Origin: Burkholderiaceae bacterium
GTDB taxonomy: Bacteria; Pseudomonadota; Gammaproteobacteria; Burkholderiales; Burkholderiaceae_C
NCBI GenBank assembly: GCA_017856435.1
Contig: JAFMFB010000007.1
Span: 1 to 64,000 of the forward strand
Length of the DNA: 64,000 nucleotides
Reading direction: 5' to 3'
Numbering within the stretch: the first letter of the stretch is position 1; each line of letters opens with the position of its first letter. The notes under the pieces were generated by a model, which was given only the letters and a program-made list of their open reading frames with translations, searched no databases and was not told the DNA's origin. Below are positions 32,595-40,923 of this stretch, one piece after another. The translations under genes and the position numbers were made by a program.

Positions 32595-32711
32595 CCTACG
32601 GGTTTAGGTTGGCAAGCTGGAGATTTTAAAATGGCTGCTGGCATGCTGCCTGGACCGGTCATTTCACCCGCCAGTGGCTGTGGCATTTACCTTCCATCAA
32701 TCACTCTCTTC

Positions 32712-33455
32712 ATGTACAAACTTGTTCTTATCCGCCACGGCGAGTCAACCTGGAACCTGGAAAACCGCTTCACTGGCTGGACCGATGTTGACCTCACGCC
32801 CACGGGTGTCTCGCAGGCCATGTCGGCCGGAAAATTACTGAAATCCGAAGGCTATGAATTCGACCTGGCCGTCACCAGTGTACTCAAGCGAGCCATCCAC
32901 ACCCTGTGGTATTGCCTGGATGAGATGGACTGCACCTGGCTGCCGGCTGTCAAGGACTGGCGCCTCAATGAACGTCACTATGGCGCCCTGCAAGGGCTCA
33001 ACAAGGCCGATATGGCCAAGCAGTATGGTGATGAACAGGTGCTGGTCTGGCGCCGCAGCTATGACACCCCACCCCCCGCCCTGGAGCCCTCAGACCCACG
33101 CTGTGAGCGCACCGATCGACGCTACCGGGGCTTGCGACCAGATCAGGTACCCCTGACCGAATGCCTGAAGGACACCGTGGCCCGGGTCTTGCCGTGCTGG
33201 AACGAGGTGCTGGCTCCGGCCATCCTGGCCGGCAAACGGATCGTGCTTTCGGCCCATGGAAATTCAATCCGGGCCCTGGTCAAGTACCTGGACGGGATTT
33301 CTGATCAGGACATCGTCAGCGTGAATATCCCCAACGGCATCCCGCTGGTCTACGAGCTTGACTCCCAGCTCAAACCTATACGTCACTACTACCTGGGTGA
33401 TGCAGAAGCAGCTGTGCGCGCGGCCGCAGCCGTTGCCGCTCAAGGCAAGGGCTGA
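32712..33455 (+). CDS. gpmA: 2,3-bisphosphoglycerate-dependent phosphoglycerate mutase
   Basis: 247 residues. Interconverts 3- and 2-phosphoglycerate in glycolysis. The phosphohistidine motif [20 protein letters not shown] is at the start, with [39 protein letters not shown] and the second histidine in [21 protein letters not shown] chose the ATG at 32712, the standard family start; an in-frame start at 32586 would add 42 residues without similarity. The C-terminal tail is alanine-rich. gpmA, then a CtpA protease and a MoeB-like gene, is a familiar betaproteobacterial order. Confidence 0.97.
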   Translation: MYKLVLIRHGESTWNLENRFTGWTDVDLTPTGVSQAMSAGKLLKSEGYEFDLAVTSVLKRAIHTLWYCLDEMDCTWLPAVKDWRLNERHYGALQGLNKADMAKQYGDEQVLVWRRSYDTPPPALEPSDPRCERTDRRYRGLRPDQVPLTECLKDTVARVLPCWNEVLAPAILAGKRIVLSAHGNSIRALVKYLDGISDQDIVSVNIPNGIPLVYELDSQLKPIRHYYLGDAEAAVRAAAAVAAQGKG

Positions 33456-33563
33456 CGCCAGCGTCCAGGCACTCCCCTTGGGCCCAGGCCAAATTGTCTT
33501 GATATTCCGCTATCGCCATATGGGAACTCGTCTGCCTGAGCCGGGTCTTAGCCAACAAGCGTG

Positions 33564-33580
33564 TATATTGCGCTGAGAGG
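33564..33580 (+). promoter_or_regulatory. Possible -10 element and ribosome site of the CtpA-type protease gene
   Basis: TATATT at 33564-33569 is a fair -10 element and GAGAGGGA at 33573-33580 is a strong ribosome site before the ATG at 33587. I could not find a good -35 at the right distance, so the promoter call is weak while the ribosome site is firm. Confidence 0.35.
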
Positions 33581-33586
33581 GAATTT

Positions 33587-35020
33587 ATGGGTCACAAATT
33601 TAAGATTGCAGGCTGGATTTCACTGGGAGCACTGGCCGGTGTGCTGACGACTGTTTCAATCCAGACCGTTGCACGCGGCAACATGGCGCCGCTACCCCTG
33701 GAAGAGCTGCAACAGTTTGCGGCTGTCTTTGGCTTGATCAAGTCCGACTATGTGGAACCGGTGGACGAGAAAAAACTCATCACCGATGCCATTTCCGGCA
33801 TGGTTTCCAGCCTCGACCCGCATTCTCAGTACTTCGATAAGAAAACTTTCAAGGAATTTAGGGAAGGGACCAGCGGCCGTTTCGTCGGTGTGGGCATTGA
33901 AATTACCCAGGAAGACGGGCTGGTCAAGGTGGTTTCGCCCATCGAAGGTTCACCCGCTTACCGGGCTGGGCTGAAGTCTGGCGATCTGATTACGCGGATT
34001 GATGAGACCGCGGTGCGGGGTCTGACCCTGAACGAAGCGGTCAAGCGCATGCGCGGTGAACCAAAAACCAAGGTGATCCTGACCATCTATCGCAAGGACG
34101 AGAACCGCAGCTTCCCGGTCACCATCGTTCGTGAGGAAATTCGTACCCAGTCGGTGAAATCCAAAATGGTCGAGCCGGGCTATGCCTGGCTTCGATTGAG
34201 CCAGTTTCAGGAACGCACCGTGGATGACTTCGTTCGTAAGGTCGAAGAGATTTACCGGGCCGAACCTCAACTCAAGGGGTTGGTGCTGGACCTGCGTAAT
34301 GATCCGGGCGGCTTGCTGGATGCAGCTGTTGCCGTTTCCGCCGCCTTTTTGCCAGAGAACGTCACGGTAGTTTCCACCAATGGACAAATCGATGAGAGCA
34401 AATTTGTCTACAAGGCAGCTCCGGAGTTCTACCAGCGTCGCGGTAACGATCCACTCAAACGGCTTCCTGCCGCGATCAAGAGCGTACCGCTGGTGGTGCT
34501 GGTCAACGAGGGATCGGCCTCTGCCAGCGAGATTGTGGCTGGCGCCCTGCAGGATCACAAACGCGCCAAGATCATGGGCAGTCAGACTTTTGGCAAGGGA
34601 TCGGTGCAGACCGTTCGACCCCTGGGCCCGGATACCGCCCTCAAGATCACGACGGCCCGCTACTACACCCCCAGCGGTCGCACCATTCAGGCCAAAGGGA
34701 TCGTCCCCGATGTCATGCTTGATGAAACTCAGGATGGCAACCTGTTTGCTGCCTTGCGCATGCGGGAAGCTGATCTGGAGAAACACCTGAGCAATGGCCA
34801 GAGTGAGGAGCAAAAGGATCCAGCGCGGGTGAAGGCGCGCGACGAGGCACTCAAGAAGCTGGAAGAAGAGTCCAAGAACCCACCTAAAGAGCGCAAGCCG
34901 CCGGAGTTTGGTGGCGACACCGACTTCCAGTTGCAGCAAGCCCTCAATCAGCTCAAGGGGCGACCGGTCGTTGTCAGCAAAACCCAGACCGAGCGCAAGG
35001 ATCCCCCCAAGGACAACTAA
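33587..35020 (+). CDS. ctpA: S41-family carboxy-terminal processing protease
   Basis: 477 residues. Periplasmic serine protease that trims or degrades C-termini of exported proteins and cell-wall enzymes. An N-terminal anchor or signal (GWISLGALAGVLTTVSIQTV) is followed by the cap region, a PDZ domain at about residues 95-170 (FVGVGIEITQEDGLVKVVSP) and the catalytic core. The Ser is in VNEGSASASEIVAGALQDHK near residue 315 and the Lys in GSQTFGKGSVQTVRPLG near 340. The C-terminal 80 residues are highly charged (EEESKNPPKERKPPEF). It lies 131 bp after gpmA and 16 bp before the MoeB-like gene. Confidence 0.95.
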   Translation: MGHKFKIAGWISLGALAGVLTTVSIQTVARGNMAPLPLEELQQFAAVFGLIKSDYVEPVDEKKLITDAISGMVSSLDPHSQYFDKKTFKEFREGTSGRFVGVGIEITQEDGLVKVVSPIEGSPAYRAGLKSGDLITRIDETAVRGLTLNEAVKRMRGEPKTKVILTIYRKDENRSFPVTIVREEIRTQSVKSKMVEPGYAWLRLSQFQERTVDDFVRKVEEIYRAEPQLKGLVLDLRNDPGGLLDAAVAVSAAFLPENVTVVSTNGQIDESKFVYKAAPEFYQRRGNDPLKRLPAAIKSVPLVVLVNEGSASASEIVAGALQDHKRAKIMGSQTFGKGSVQTVRPLGPDTALKITTARYYTPSGRTIQAKGIVPDVMLDETQDGNLFAALRMREADLEKHLSNGQSEEQKDPARVKARDEALKKLEEESKNPPKERKPPEFGGDTDFQLQQALNQLKGRPVVVSKTQTERKDPPKDN

Positions 35021-35036
35021 GCCCAGCAGTCAGCGC

Positions 35037-35804
35037 ATGACGGATGATCAGCTGCTCCGCTACTCGCGGCATATCCTGCTCGAGGAAATCGGGATCGAAG
35101 GACAGCAGCGCATCCTCGACAGTCATGCCCTGATCATCGGTGCCGGTGGTCTTGGCTCCCCGGTAGCCTTGTATCTGGCTTCAGCCGGTGTTGGGCAGCT
35201 CACGGTGGTGGACCATGACACCGTGGATGTCACCAACCTGCAGCGACAAGTCGCCCACACCCAGGCGCGGGTTGGCAGCCTCAAGAGCGAGTCCATCCGT
35301 GCAGCAGTCACAGCCATCAACCCAGAGGTGAAGGTGAGCGCAATCTGTGCCCGTGCCGATGCCACGCTGCTTGAGCAGTTGGTGGCTGATGCAGATGTGG
35401 TGCTGGACTGCAGCGACAACTTTGCCACCCGTCACCTGGTCAATGCCGCCTGTGTGCACCATGCGAAACCGCTGGTCTCGGGTGCTGCGATCCGCTTTGA
35501 CGGACAGGTAACGGTCTATGACACCCGAAATGCCCAGGCCCCCTGCTATGCCTGCGTCTTTGCCCCTGATGAAAGTTTTCAGGAAACCCTGTGTGCCACC
35601 ATGGGTGTGTTTGCACCTCTGGTCGGAATCGTAGGCACCATTCAGGCTGCCGAAGCCCTGAAGCTGCTTGTGGGCGCTGGGCTGCCACTCAACGCCCGCC
35701 TGATGATGATCGATGGGCGCAACATGGACATCAGTGAGTTAAGGCTGGCACGCAATACCGACTGCCCTGTCTGCGCCGGCCGCGAAACAGCCCCTTCTCA
35801 ATAA
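35037..35804 (+). CDS. moeB: HesA/MoeB/ThiF-family adenylyltransferase
   Basis: 255 residues. E1-like enzyme that adenylates the C-terminal Gly-Gly of a sulfur-carrier protein (MoaD or ThiS). It starts DDQLLRYSRHILLEEIGIEG and has the nucleotide motif ALIIGAGGLGSPVALYLASA near residue 30. DNFATRHLVNAACVHHAKPL and the zinc cysteine pairs CYACVF and CPVC near the end are also present. No rhodanese domain is fused. The name is chosen between MoeB and ThiF by overall pattern. The gene set here includes a molybdenum hydroxylase that needs molybdopterin, but moeB would be needed anyway. Its last seven bases overlap the convergent nuclease gene. Confidence 0.9.
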   Translation: MTDDQLLRYSRHILLEEIGIEGQQRILDSHALIIGAGGLGSPVALYLASAGVGQLTVVDHDTVDVTNLQRQVAHTQARVGSLKSESIRAAVTAINPEVKVSAICARADATLLEQLVADADVVLDCSDNFATRHLVNAACVHHAKPLVSGAAIRFDGQVTVYDTRNAQAPCYACVFAPDESFQETLCATMGVFAPLVGIVGTIQAAEALKLLVGAGLPLNARLMMIDGRNMDISELRLARNTDCPVCAGRETAPSQ

Positions 35805-36331
35805 CAACTCCCATGCTTGTGGCGAAAAACCATGGGCGGCATGGGCACGTCGTCCTGCCACAGTCCGACCCTGGCGGCTCTGGCCTGCAACTCCTCGTTG
35901 ATGTAGGGGCCTTGACTCTTGCGGTAACGGTAAGACCAGGCCAGACCGTGGCTCACCAGCCACTGGCCCATATCCTGGCCTCTCAGCTGGATTCGGGCCA
36001 GCAGACGACCATAGTCATCTGTGCGCCGCCCGATGACGACAACCTCCTGCCCCAGAAGCTGTGCGAGCAGCCCGTCCCGCGCCTGCATGCCAAAAGGCTG
36101 GCAAATTTCAGGCGCATCGATACCGATAAGCCTGACCTTTACCGCGTCAGATCCTTGTTGGCTGCCCTTCACCCACAACGTATCGCCATCGGTGACATAA
36201 ACCACATTGCCAATCCATCGTGCACTTGCAGCTTCACTCGAGATGCCCAAACCGACACAGCAAAGCAACAGCAATCCCTTGAACCAGCGGGCCCTGGCTC
36301 GGAGGTCGGCAAAAGTATTCTTAAAGCGCAT
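35798..36331 (-). CDS. Thermonuclease-family (SNase-like) secreted nuclease
   Basis: 177 residues. An N-terminal signal or anchor of about 20 hydrophobic residues (FKGLLLLCCVGLGISSEAA) is followed by one staphylococcal-nuclease domain. Active-site residues are present: Arg and Asp/Glu in KVRLIGIDAPEICQ near residue 68 and Arg in TDDYGRLLARIQL near 108. The early DGDTLWV loop supplies the calcium site. It probably degrades nucleic acids outside the cytoplasm. It overlaps the 3' end of the MoeB-like gene on the other strand by seven bases. Confidence 0.92.
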   Translation of the reverse strand: MRFKNTFADLRARARWFKGLLLLCCVGLGISSEAASARWIGNVVYVTDGDTLWVKGSQQGSDAVKVRLIGIDAPEICQPFGMQARDGLLAQLLGQEVVVIGRRTDDYGRLLARIQLRGQDMGQWLVSHGLAWSYRYRKSQGPYINEELQARAARVGLWQDDVPMPPMVFRHKHGSCY

Positions 36332-36413
36332 GGTTGGCTGATTTTCAACGGATGACGCGCCGATTGGCTGACTGCAGTGCTAACCCTGGCGCCATACCGT
36401 TGGATGTGTGGGT

Positions 36414-37250
36414 TCAGGCCGTCACAATCCAGCCCTCCAGTGGATCAAACTGGTCCGGCAGTCCATAGCGCGGCTCACCCTGCTGGCTGGCCCAGGCCGC
36501 CTGCACCAGACACAGTACCGCGTCCAGCGAATCCCCTTTGGCATCATCCACCAGCCCATCATGCATTGCAGGGCTGAGCCGTAAACGCAGGCCCAACCGG
36601 TGACGGCCTTGCTCCAGAGCCGTCACCAAGTCCTTGCGGGCGATCAGTCGCTGCGGTGTTTGCTGGTCTCGCTGATCGCTTTTGTAACTGCGTGCGCCCA
36701 ATACCTCACGCGCCAACAAGCCCGGGTAGCCCTCCAGCGCAACACGGGCGGGATCACCCGGATGCAACCCAGGCAGATGGACCCCGGCCTGAATCAGCAG
36801 AGGAACCCCTGCATGAAGCATGTAAGCCACTGGCGGGTTCACCCATTTCATCGAAGGGCTTGAGCGGGCTGGCAGGTCGGTCGCACGATGGGCAAACTTG
36901 GCGCCCTTGGGTCGGGCATTGCAAAAAGCGGCGAAGTGCTCGCGAATGGATGCCCGGCTGAGGCCCGCATAATGCGCCATGCAAGCCGCCCAACTCGTCG
37001 GCCAGTCCAGCGTCTCGACCAACTCACGCGGCAGACCAAAGGGAAAGTCAAACGCACCCAGCCAGTGGCCGGGAAGCGCAAGCCAATCTGCAAATTCCTC
37101 CAGCGTGTTGAGATATTCAAATCGCAACACTTGGACTTGCTGGCGCTGCAAACGGCCAAGCGCCAACACGATGGGCTTGCGTCGCGTGGGACGACTGGAA
37201 AAATCGCACCCAAGCAGCAGCGGGCTGACGAGGGCCTCAGGGGCTGACAC
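36414..37250 (-). CDS. DUF429 domain protein
   Basis: 278-residue cytoplasmic protein of the DUF429 family, which has a predicted RNase H-like nuclease fold but no proven activity. Visible pieces are LLGCDFSSRPTRRKPIVLAL near residue 12 with an early acidic residue, WLGAFDFPFGLPRELVETLD and GYPGLLAREVLGARSYKSDQ, then KGDSLDAVLCLVQAAWASQQ near the end. It starts 12 bp after the BLUF gene on the same strand, so it may be the last gene of that long run. The role is unknown. Confidence 0.88.
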   Translation of the reverse strand: MSAPEALVSPLLLGCDFSSRPTRRKPIVLALGRLQRQQVQVLRFEYLNTLEEFADWLALPGHWLGAFDFPFGLPRELVETLDWPTSWAACMAHYAGLSRASIREHFAAFCNARPKGAKFAHRATDLPARSSPSMKWVNPPVAYMLHAGVPLLIQAGVHLPGLHPGDPARVALEGYPGLLAREVLGARSYKSDQRDQQTPQRLIARKDLVTALEQGRHRLGLRLRLSPAMHDGLVDDAKGDSLDAVLCLVQAAWASQQGEPRYGLPDQFDPLEGWIVTA

Positions 37251-37262
37251 CGCCTCGCAAAC

Positions 37263-37685
37263 TCAGGCTCGCCCGATGATCGACGCTGTGGCGATCAGTT
37301 CTTCCAGCAAGGCCAGCGAGACTCGCCCGGATACAGCGTAGGGGTCGAGTTCGGGCCGCTCGGAATATTTCAGGACAATGGAGGCATTGACCCGCTCAAG
37401 GTTGACCTGCCCCATTGTCCAACCGCTGAAGCGACGTTCGGAAATCTCTTCGTAGTGCAGGATGGCGACACTTTTGTGCCGCGTATCGCGCTGGATATAC
37501 CCAAACAAGTCACTCACCGGCTGGCGACCACCTTCGATGGCCTGAAGAAAGATTCCGCCCCCATAGCAAAGAATGCCAGTAATACCGTGCTGAGGGTTGT
37601 ACTGCCTTGACTGGGACAGGATGGCCTCAATCGAAGGAGGGCTCGCGTCAACAGCGCGGCTGGCATAGAGCAGGCGAACAAGCAT
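37263..37685 (-). CDS. Short BLUF-domain blue-light photoreceptor
   Basis: 140-residue stand-alone BLUF protein that should bind FAD and sense blue light. The key photochemical residues are present: Tyr7 in RLLYASRA, Asn30 in QYNPQHGITGIL, Gln48 in GIFLQAIEG, and Trp89 with Met91 in RRFSGWTMGQ. The RDTRH and VAILHYEEI motifs also fit. The C-terminal 45 residues form helices, as in PixD-type proteins. No output domain is fused, so it must signal by binding a partner. The ATG at 37685 has AAAGGAG upstream and lies two bases after the folE stop. A longer in-frame reading to 38018 is folE read in another frame and is not real. Confidence 0.93.
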   Translation of the reverse strand: MLVRLLYASRAVDASPPSIEAILSQSRQYNPQHGITGILCYGGGIFLQAIEGGRQPVSDLFGYIQRDTRHKSVAILHYEEISERRFSGWTMGQVNLERVNASIVLKYSERPELDPYAVSGRVSLALLEELIATASIIGRA

Positions 37686-37687
37686 GG

Positions 37688-38413
37688 TCAGCTCCTTTGG
37701 GGTATGAGCGCAAGGAATTCGCGACGCAGGTTGGGGTCTTTCAGAAATACGCCCCGCATGACCGAGTTGATCATCCGGCTGTCCATATCCTTGACGCCAC
37801 GCCACGCCATGCAATAGTGACTGGCCTCCATCACAATCGCCAGGCCGTCGGGCTGGGTTTTGGCCTGGATCAGGTCGGCCAGTTGGATCACTGCCTCTTC
37901 CTGAATTTGCGGCCGCCCCATGATCCACTCGGCCAGCCGGGCGTATTTGGACAAACCGATGACATTGGTATGTTCGTTGGGCATGACGCCGATCCAGATC
38001 TTGCCGATGACCGGACACATATGGTGGGAACAGGCGCTTCTGACGGTGATCGGGCCGACGATCATCAACTCGTTCAGGTGCTCGGCATTGGGAAATTCAG
38101 TGATTGCCGGGGCCTGGACATAGCGACCCCTGAAGACCTCGTTGAGGTACATTCTTGCCACGCGGCGGGCCGTATTGGCAGTGTTGTGATCGTTGTTGGT
38201 ATCGATGACCAGGCTGTCAAGCACGCCCTGCATCTTCACCTGCACCTCATCCAGCAGGCGCTCAAGCTCGCCAGGCTCGATGAAATCTGCAATGTTGTCA
38301 TTGGCATAGAAACGCTTGCGCGCCGCCAGCAAGCGCTCTCGGATCTTGGCGGAAACCGGGGTTCCCTCATCGGATGGTTTCGAACTCATGGCGCCCTGAC
38401 TTTTCATCAACAT
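37688..38413 (-). CDS. folE: GTP cyclohydrolase I
   Basis: 241 residues. Converts GTP to 7,8-dihydroneopterin triphosphate, the first step of folate synthesis. The zinc ligands are in VRSACSHHMCPVIGKIWIGV near residue 140 and in ASHYCMAWRGVKD near 210; SKYARLAEWIMGRPQIQEEA is also typical. The first 20 residues are not conserved and in-frame ATGs at 38407 and 38389 could serve as starts. It follows clsB by 14 bp and precedes a BLUF photoreceptor by two bases. The folate enzyme nudB is three genes upstream in the same run. Confidence 0.96.
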   Translation of the reverse strand: MLMKSQGAMSSKPSDEGTPVSAKIRERLLAARKRFYANDNIADFIEPGELERLLDEVQVKMQGVLDSLVIDTNNDHNTANTARRVARMYLNEVFRGRYVQAPAITEFPNAEHLNELMIVGPITVRSACSHHMCPVIGKIWIGVMPNEHTNVIGLSKYARLAEWIMGRPQIQEEAVIQLADLIQAKTQPDGLAIVMEASHYCMAWRGVKDMDSRMINSVMRGVFLKDPNLRREFLALIPQRS

Positions 38414-38427
38414 GGGTCAATACTAAC

Positions 38428-39666
38428 TCAGTAGCGAGATCCGCTGATCAGCACCGCCAGTCGCATCAAGCCATACGCCAGACGATCGAGCAGCCGTTCA
38501 CGCCAGGGTCTGCTGGCATAACTGGCCGGATCGACCTGTCGGGCGCCAGTTTCAATGGCTCGCGACAGGCGCTCGTGCAGATCCTCGGCAAAGCTTTCAT
38601 CCTCTAACACGATATTGGCCTCACGAGCCAGCAACAGACTCAAGGGGTCCAGGTTGGATGAGCCCACAGTAGCCCAACGGCGGTCAATCACGGCGACCTT
38701 GGCATGCAAAAAACTGGCCCGGTATTCCCAAATTTCGATACCAGCCGCCAGTAATTGACCATAGACCATGCGAACGGCGTGATACTGCATGAAGTACTCA
38801 TAGCGTCCCTGCAACAGCAGTCGGACGCGCACACCACGCTGGACAGCCTTGATCAGCGCCCGTCTTAATTTTCGGCCCGGTAAAAAGTACGCGTTGGCTA
38901 TCAGAATATTCTGCCGTGCATCGGCAATTGACTTTCGGTAGGCGCGCTCGATCTGGGTGCGAAAGCGCAGATTGTCCCTGAGCACCAGCGCGGCTCGCGC
39001 ACCGTTGCCAGCGGGCGCCAGCTCGTCCTGTTCCAGAATGGATCTGCCGGACTTTTCCCAGGCCAGCCTCACGGCATCCTGCAGGGTTTTCCAACTGGCC
39101 GACCAGTCTGCATGGCGTAGCTCATGCGCCGCTTCCTGACGCAGCCACAGTTGCGTGGCAGTCTCATGGCCCAATCGCACCAGTGGGCCGCTAACCCTAA
39201 CGGCAAAATCCAAACGGGGCGACTGCAGCTGGCCATGGTTGGGATCGATCCAGTCATCCAGAATATTGATTCCGCCACAAAACATGACCTGGCCATCTAT
39301 CACACACAGCTTGCGATGCAGGCGCCGCCAGTGACTGGGAATCAGCAGCCCCACATGTCCCAGCGGCAAGAAGATTCGCCATTGCACCCCCGCCGCATCG
39401 AAGCGTTGCGTCCAGTCAGACGGCATCTCCGGCGTGCCGACCCCATCCACCATGAGAAAGACTTGCACGCCACGCCGGGCCGCGCGCTCCAGCGCCTGCG
39501 CCACCTTCTGTCCGGATTCGTCGAAATTGAAGATGTAAGTCTCCATCCGGACTTCGCGAACGCAAGCATCAATTCCGCGCACCATTTCAGGGAACAAATC
39601 CTGGCCACCTTCGAGCAAGCCCACCTGATGGCGGGCACGAAGAATGGGCAGATGGCGGCCTTTCAT
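38428..39666 (-). CDS. clsB: Cardiolipin synthase B-like phospholipase D-family protein
   Basis: 412 residues. Transfers phosphatidyl groups to make cardiolipin at the inner membrane. Two HKD motifs are clear: RRLHRKLCVIDGQVMFCGGI near residue 125 and SFLHAKVAVIDRRWATVGSS near 325. The N-terminal region has VRMETYIFNFDESGQ, typical of ClsB. I chose the ATG at 39666, which overlaps the stop of the preceding gene (TAATG); an earlier start would lie inside that gene. The C-terminus has a weak hydrophobic segment (LAYGLMRLAVLIS). Confidence 0.93.
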   Translation of the reverse strand: MKGRHLPILRARHQVGLLEGGQDLFPEMVRGIDACVREVRMETYIFNFDESGQKVAQALERAARRGVQVFLMVDGVGTPEMPSDWTQRFDAAGVQWRIFLPLGHVGLLIPSHWRRLHRKLCVIDGQVMFCGGINILDDWIDPNHGQLQSPRLDFAVRVSGPLVRLGHETATQLWLRQEAAHELRHADWSASWKTLQDAVRLAWEKSGRSILEQDELAPAGNGARAALVLRDNLRFRTQIERAYRKSIADARQNILIANAYFLPGRKLRRALIKAVQRGVRVRLLLQGRYEYFMQYHAVRMVYGQLLAAGIEIWEYRASFLHAKVAVIDRRWATVGSSNLDPLSLLLAREANIVLEDESFAEDLHERLSRAIETGARQVDPASYASRPWRERLLDRLAYGLMRLAVLISGSRY

Positions 39667-40403
39667 TAGCGCCTCTCGATACCAAACTCCGCAATCAATG
39701 GCAAATGATCCGACATCTGCCACCAGATGCGGCCTCGCGGTACTTGGACACTCAGGGGGATCAGACCACGTGCATACACATAGTCGAGCTGAACCAATGG
39801 TAGGCGGGCCGGGAAAGTTGGATGGGTTTCCGGCTCAAAGGTACGGAGGCCAATATCTGAAAAAATTCTGTGCACCCGTTCACCCCAGTCGTTGAAGTCT
39901 CCAGCCACCACCAGGGGGGCATTGGCCGGCACCACACGTTCAATGAACTGTTGCAGCTGCTTTGCCTGTCGCACGCGACTGGCCCTGATCAGCCCGAGGT
40001 GGACAACCACTACATGAACCGTCAGCCCATCCACATCGACTTCGCTGTGCAGCAGACCCCGCTGCTCAAAGCGATGATCAGACATGTCCTCGTGCTGGTG
40101 CGACAGTACCTGCCATCGCGTCAACATGGCGTTGCCATGCTCCCCTTGGCGAGTGTAGGCATTGGTGCGGTATACCGTGGCATAGCCCTCGGGCGCGAGG
40201 TACTCGGCCTGGGGCAGTTCCGGCCACCGGTCAAACCGGTGCTGATGGCGACGGTGAGAGTGCCGAACCTCCTGCAGGCAGACAATATCGGCATCGAACT
40301 GCTCGACGGCGTGGCCCAAGTTATGAATCTCCAGCCGGGATCGCAAGCCCAGACCATTGACCCCTTTGTGGATGTTGTAAGTGACAACCCGCAGTGTTTC
40401 CAT
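39666..40403 (-). CDS. Endonuclease/exonuclease/phosphatase-family protein
   Basis: 245 residues with the EEP fold. Metal and catalytic motifs are LRVVTYNIHKGVNGLG at the start, ADIVCLQEVRHSHRR near residue 45, VVAGDFNDWGERVHRI near 165 and the final SDHLPLIAEFGI. It starts at the ATG at 40403, four bases after nudB, and ends on the clsB start. The same EEP gene beside clsB is common in proteobacteria (ybhP-clsB), which suggests a lipid-linked phosphodiesterase role rather than DNA cleavage. The substrate is unknown. Confidence 0.92.
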   Translation of the reverse strand: METLRVVTYNIHKGVNGLGLRSRLEIHNLGHAVEQFDADIVCLQEVRHSHRRHQHRFDRWPELPQAEYLAPEGYATVYRTNAYTRQGEHGNAMLTRWQVLSHQHEDMSDHRFEQRGLLHSEVDVDGLTVHVVVVHLGLIRASRVRQAKQLQQFIERVVPANAPLVVAGDFNDWGERVHRIFSDIGLRTFEPETHPTFPARLPLVQLDYVYARGLIPLSVQVPRGRIWWQMSDHLPLIAEFGIERR

Positions 40404-40407
40404 GGTG

Positions 40408-40869
40408 CTATTCTGGCCGGTAGAAGCGCGGGAGCAACAGGCAGGCCTCGGCATTGCTGGGTGAAAAACAGACTTCGGCCGCCTCGCGCCAGCCCAACCA
40501 TTGCCAGTCTGTATGTTCCTCGGGGTTGAGGCGAACGCTGGTGACTGAAGGAACGCACAGACCGAACAAATGCTCGGTGTTTCGAGTGACCCCAGGCGCA
40601 TAGCGATGTCGCCACCCGGGATAGATTTCGTAGACGTTTTCCAGCTGCCAGTCTTTCAGATGATGACCGGCAGCCCGGACGTCTATGCCGGTCTCCTCCA
40701 TCACCTCGCGCACCGCAGTGGCCGCAAAGTCTTCATTCTCATGAGCCTTGGAGCCGGTGACTGACTGCCAGTAGCCCGGGGCATCGGCCCGGTTGATCAG
40801 CAGTACCTGCAGGTCCGGTGTATGAATGACAACGAGTACAGAGAGGGGAATTTTGTACTTATGCGGCAT
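40408..40869 (-). CDS. nudB: Dihydroneopterin triphosphate diphosphatase (Nudix)
   Basis: 153 residues. Removes pyrophosphate from dihydroneopterin triphosphate, the step after folE in folate synthesis. The Nudix box is visible as GSKAHENEDFAATAVREVME followed by ETGID at residues 42-66; one extra residue in its first part is usual in this family. NVYEIYPGWRHRYAPGVTRN and the closing WLGWREAAEVCFSPSN are characteristic. I chose the ATG at 40869. The gene follows aspS by 54 bp, the usual order in this group. Confidence 0.94.
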   Translation of the reverse strand: MPHKYKIPLSVLVVIHTPDLQVLLINRADAPGYWQSVTGSKAHENEDFAATAVREVMEETGIDVRAAGHHLKDWQLENVYEIYPGWRHRYAPGVTRNTEHLFGLCVPSVTSVRLNPEEHTDWQWLGWREAAEVCFSPSNAEACLLLPRFYRPE

Positions 40870-40923
40870 AAAAAAGGGCGCCCTGAAAGCGCCCATTCAT
40901 TCTGCCTCAGCAGTGCGTATCAC

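Noticed and set aside
37607-38434. Plus-strand 275-codon frame and a long N-terminal extension of the BLUF gene up to 38018
   Set aside because: Both run through folE, which is clearly coding; the BLUF start at 37685 has a strong ribosome site and gives the standard length.
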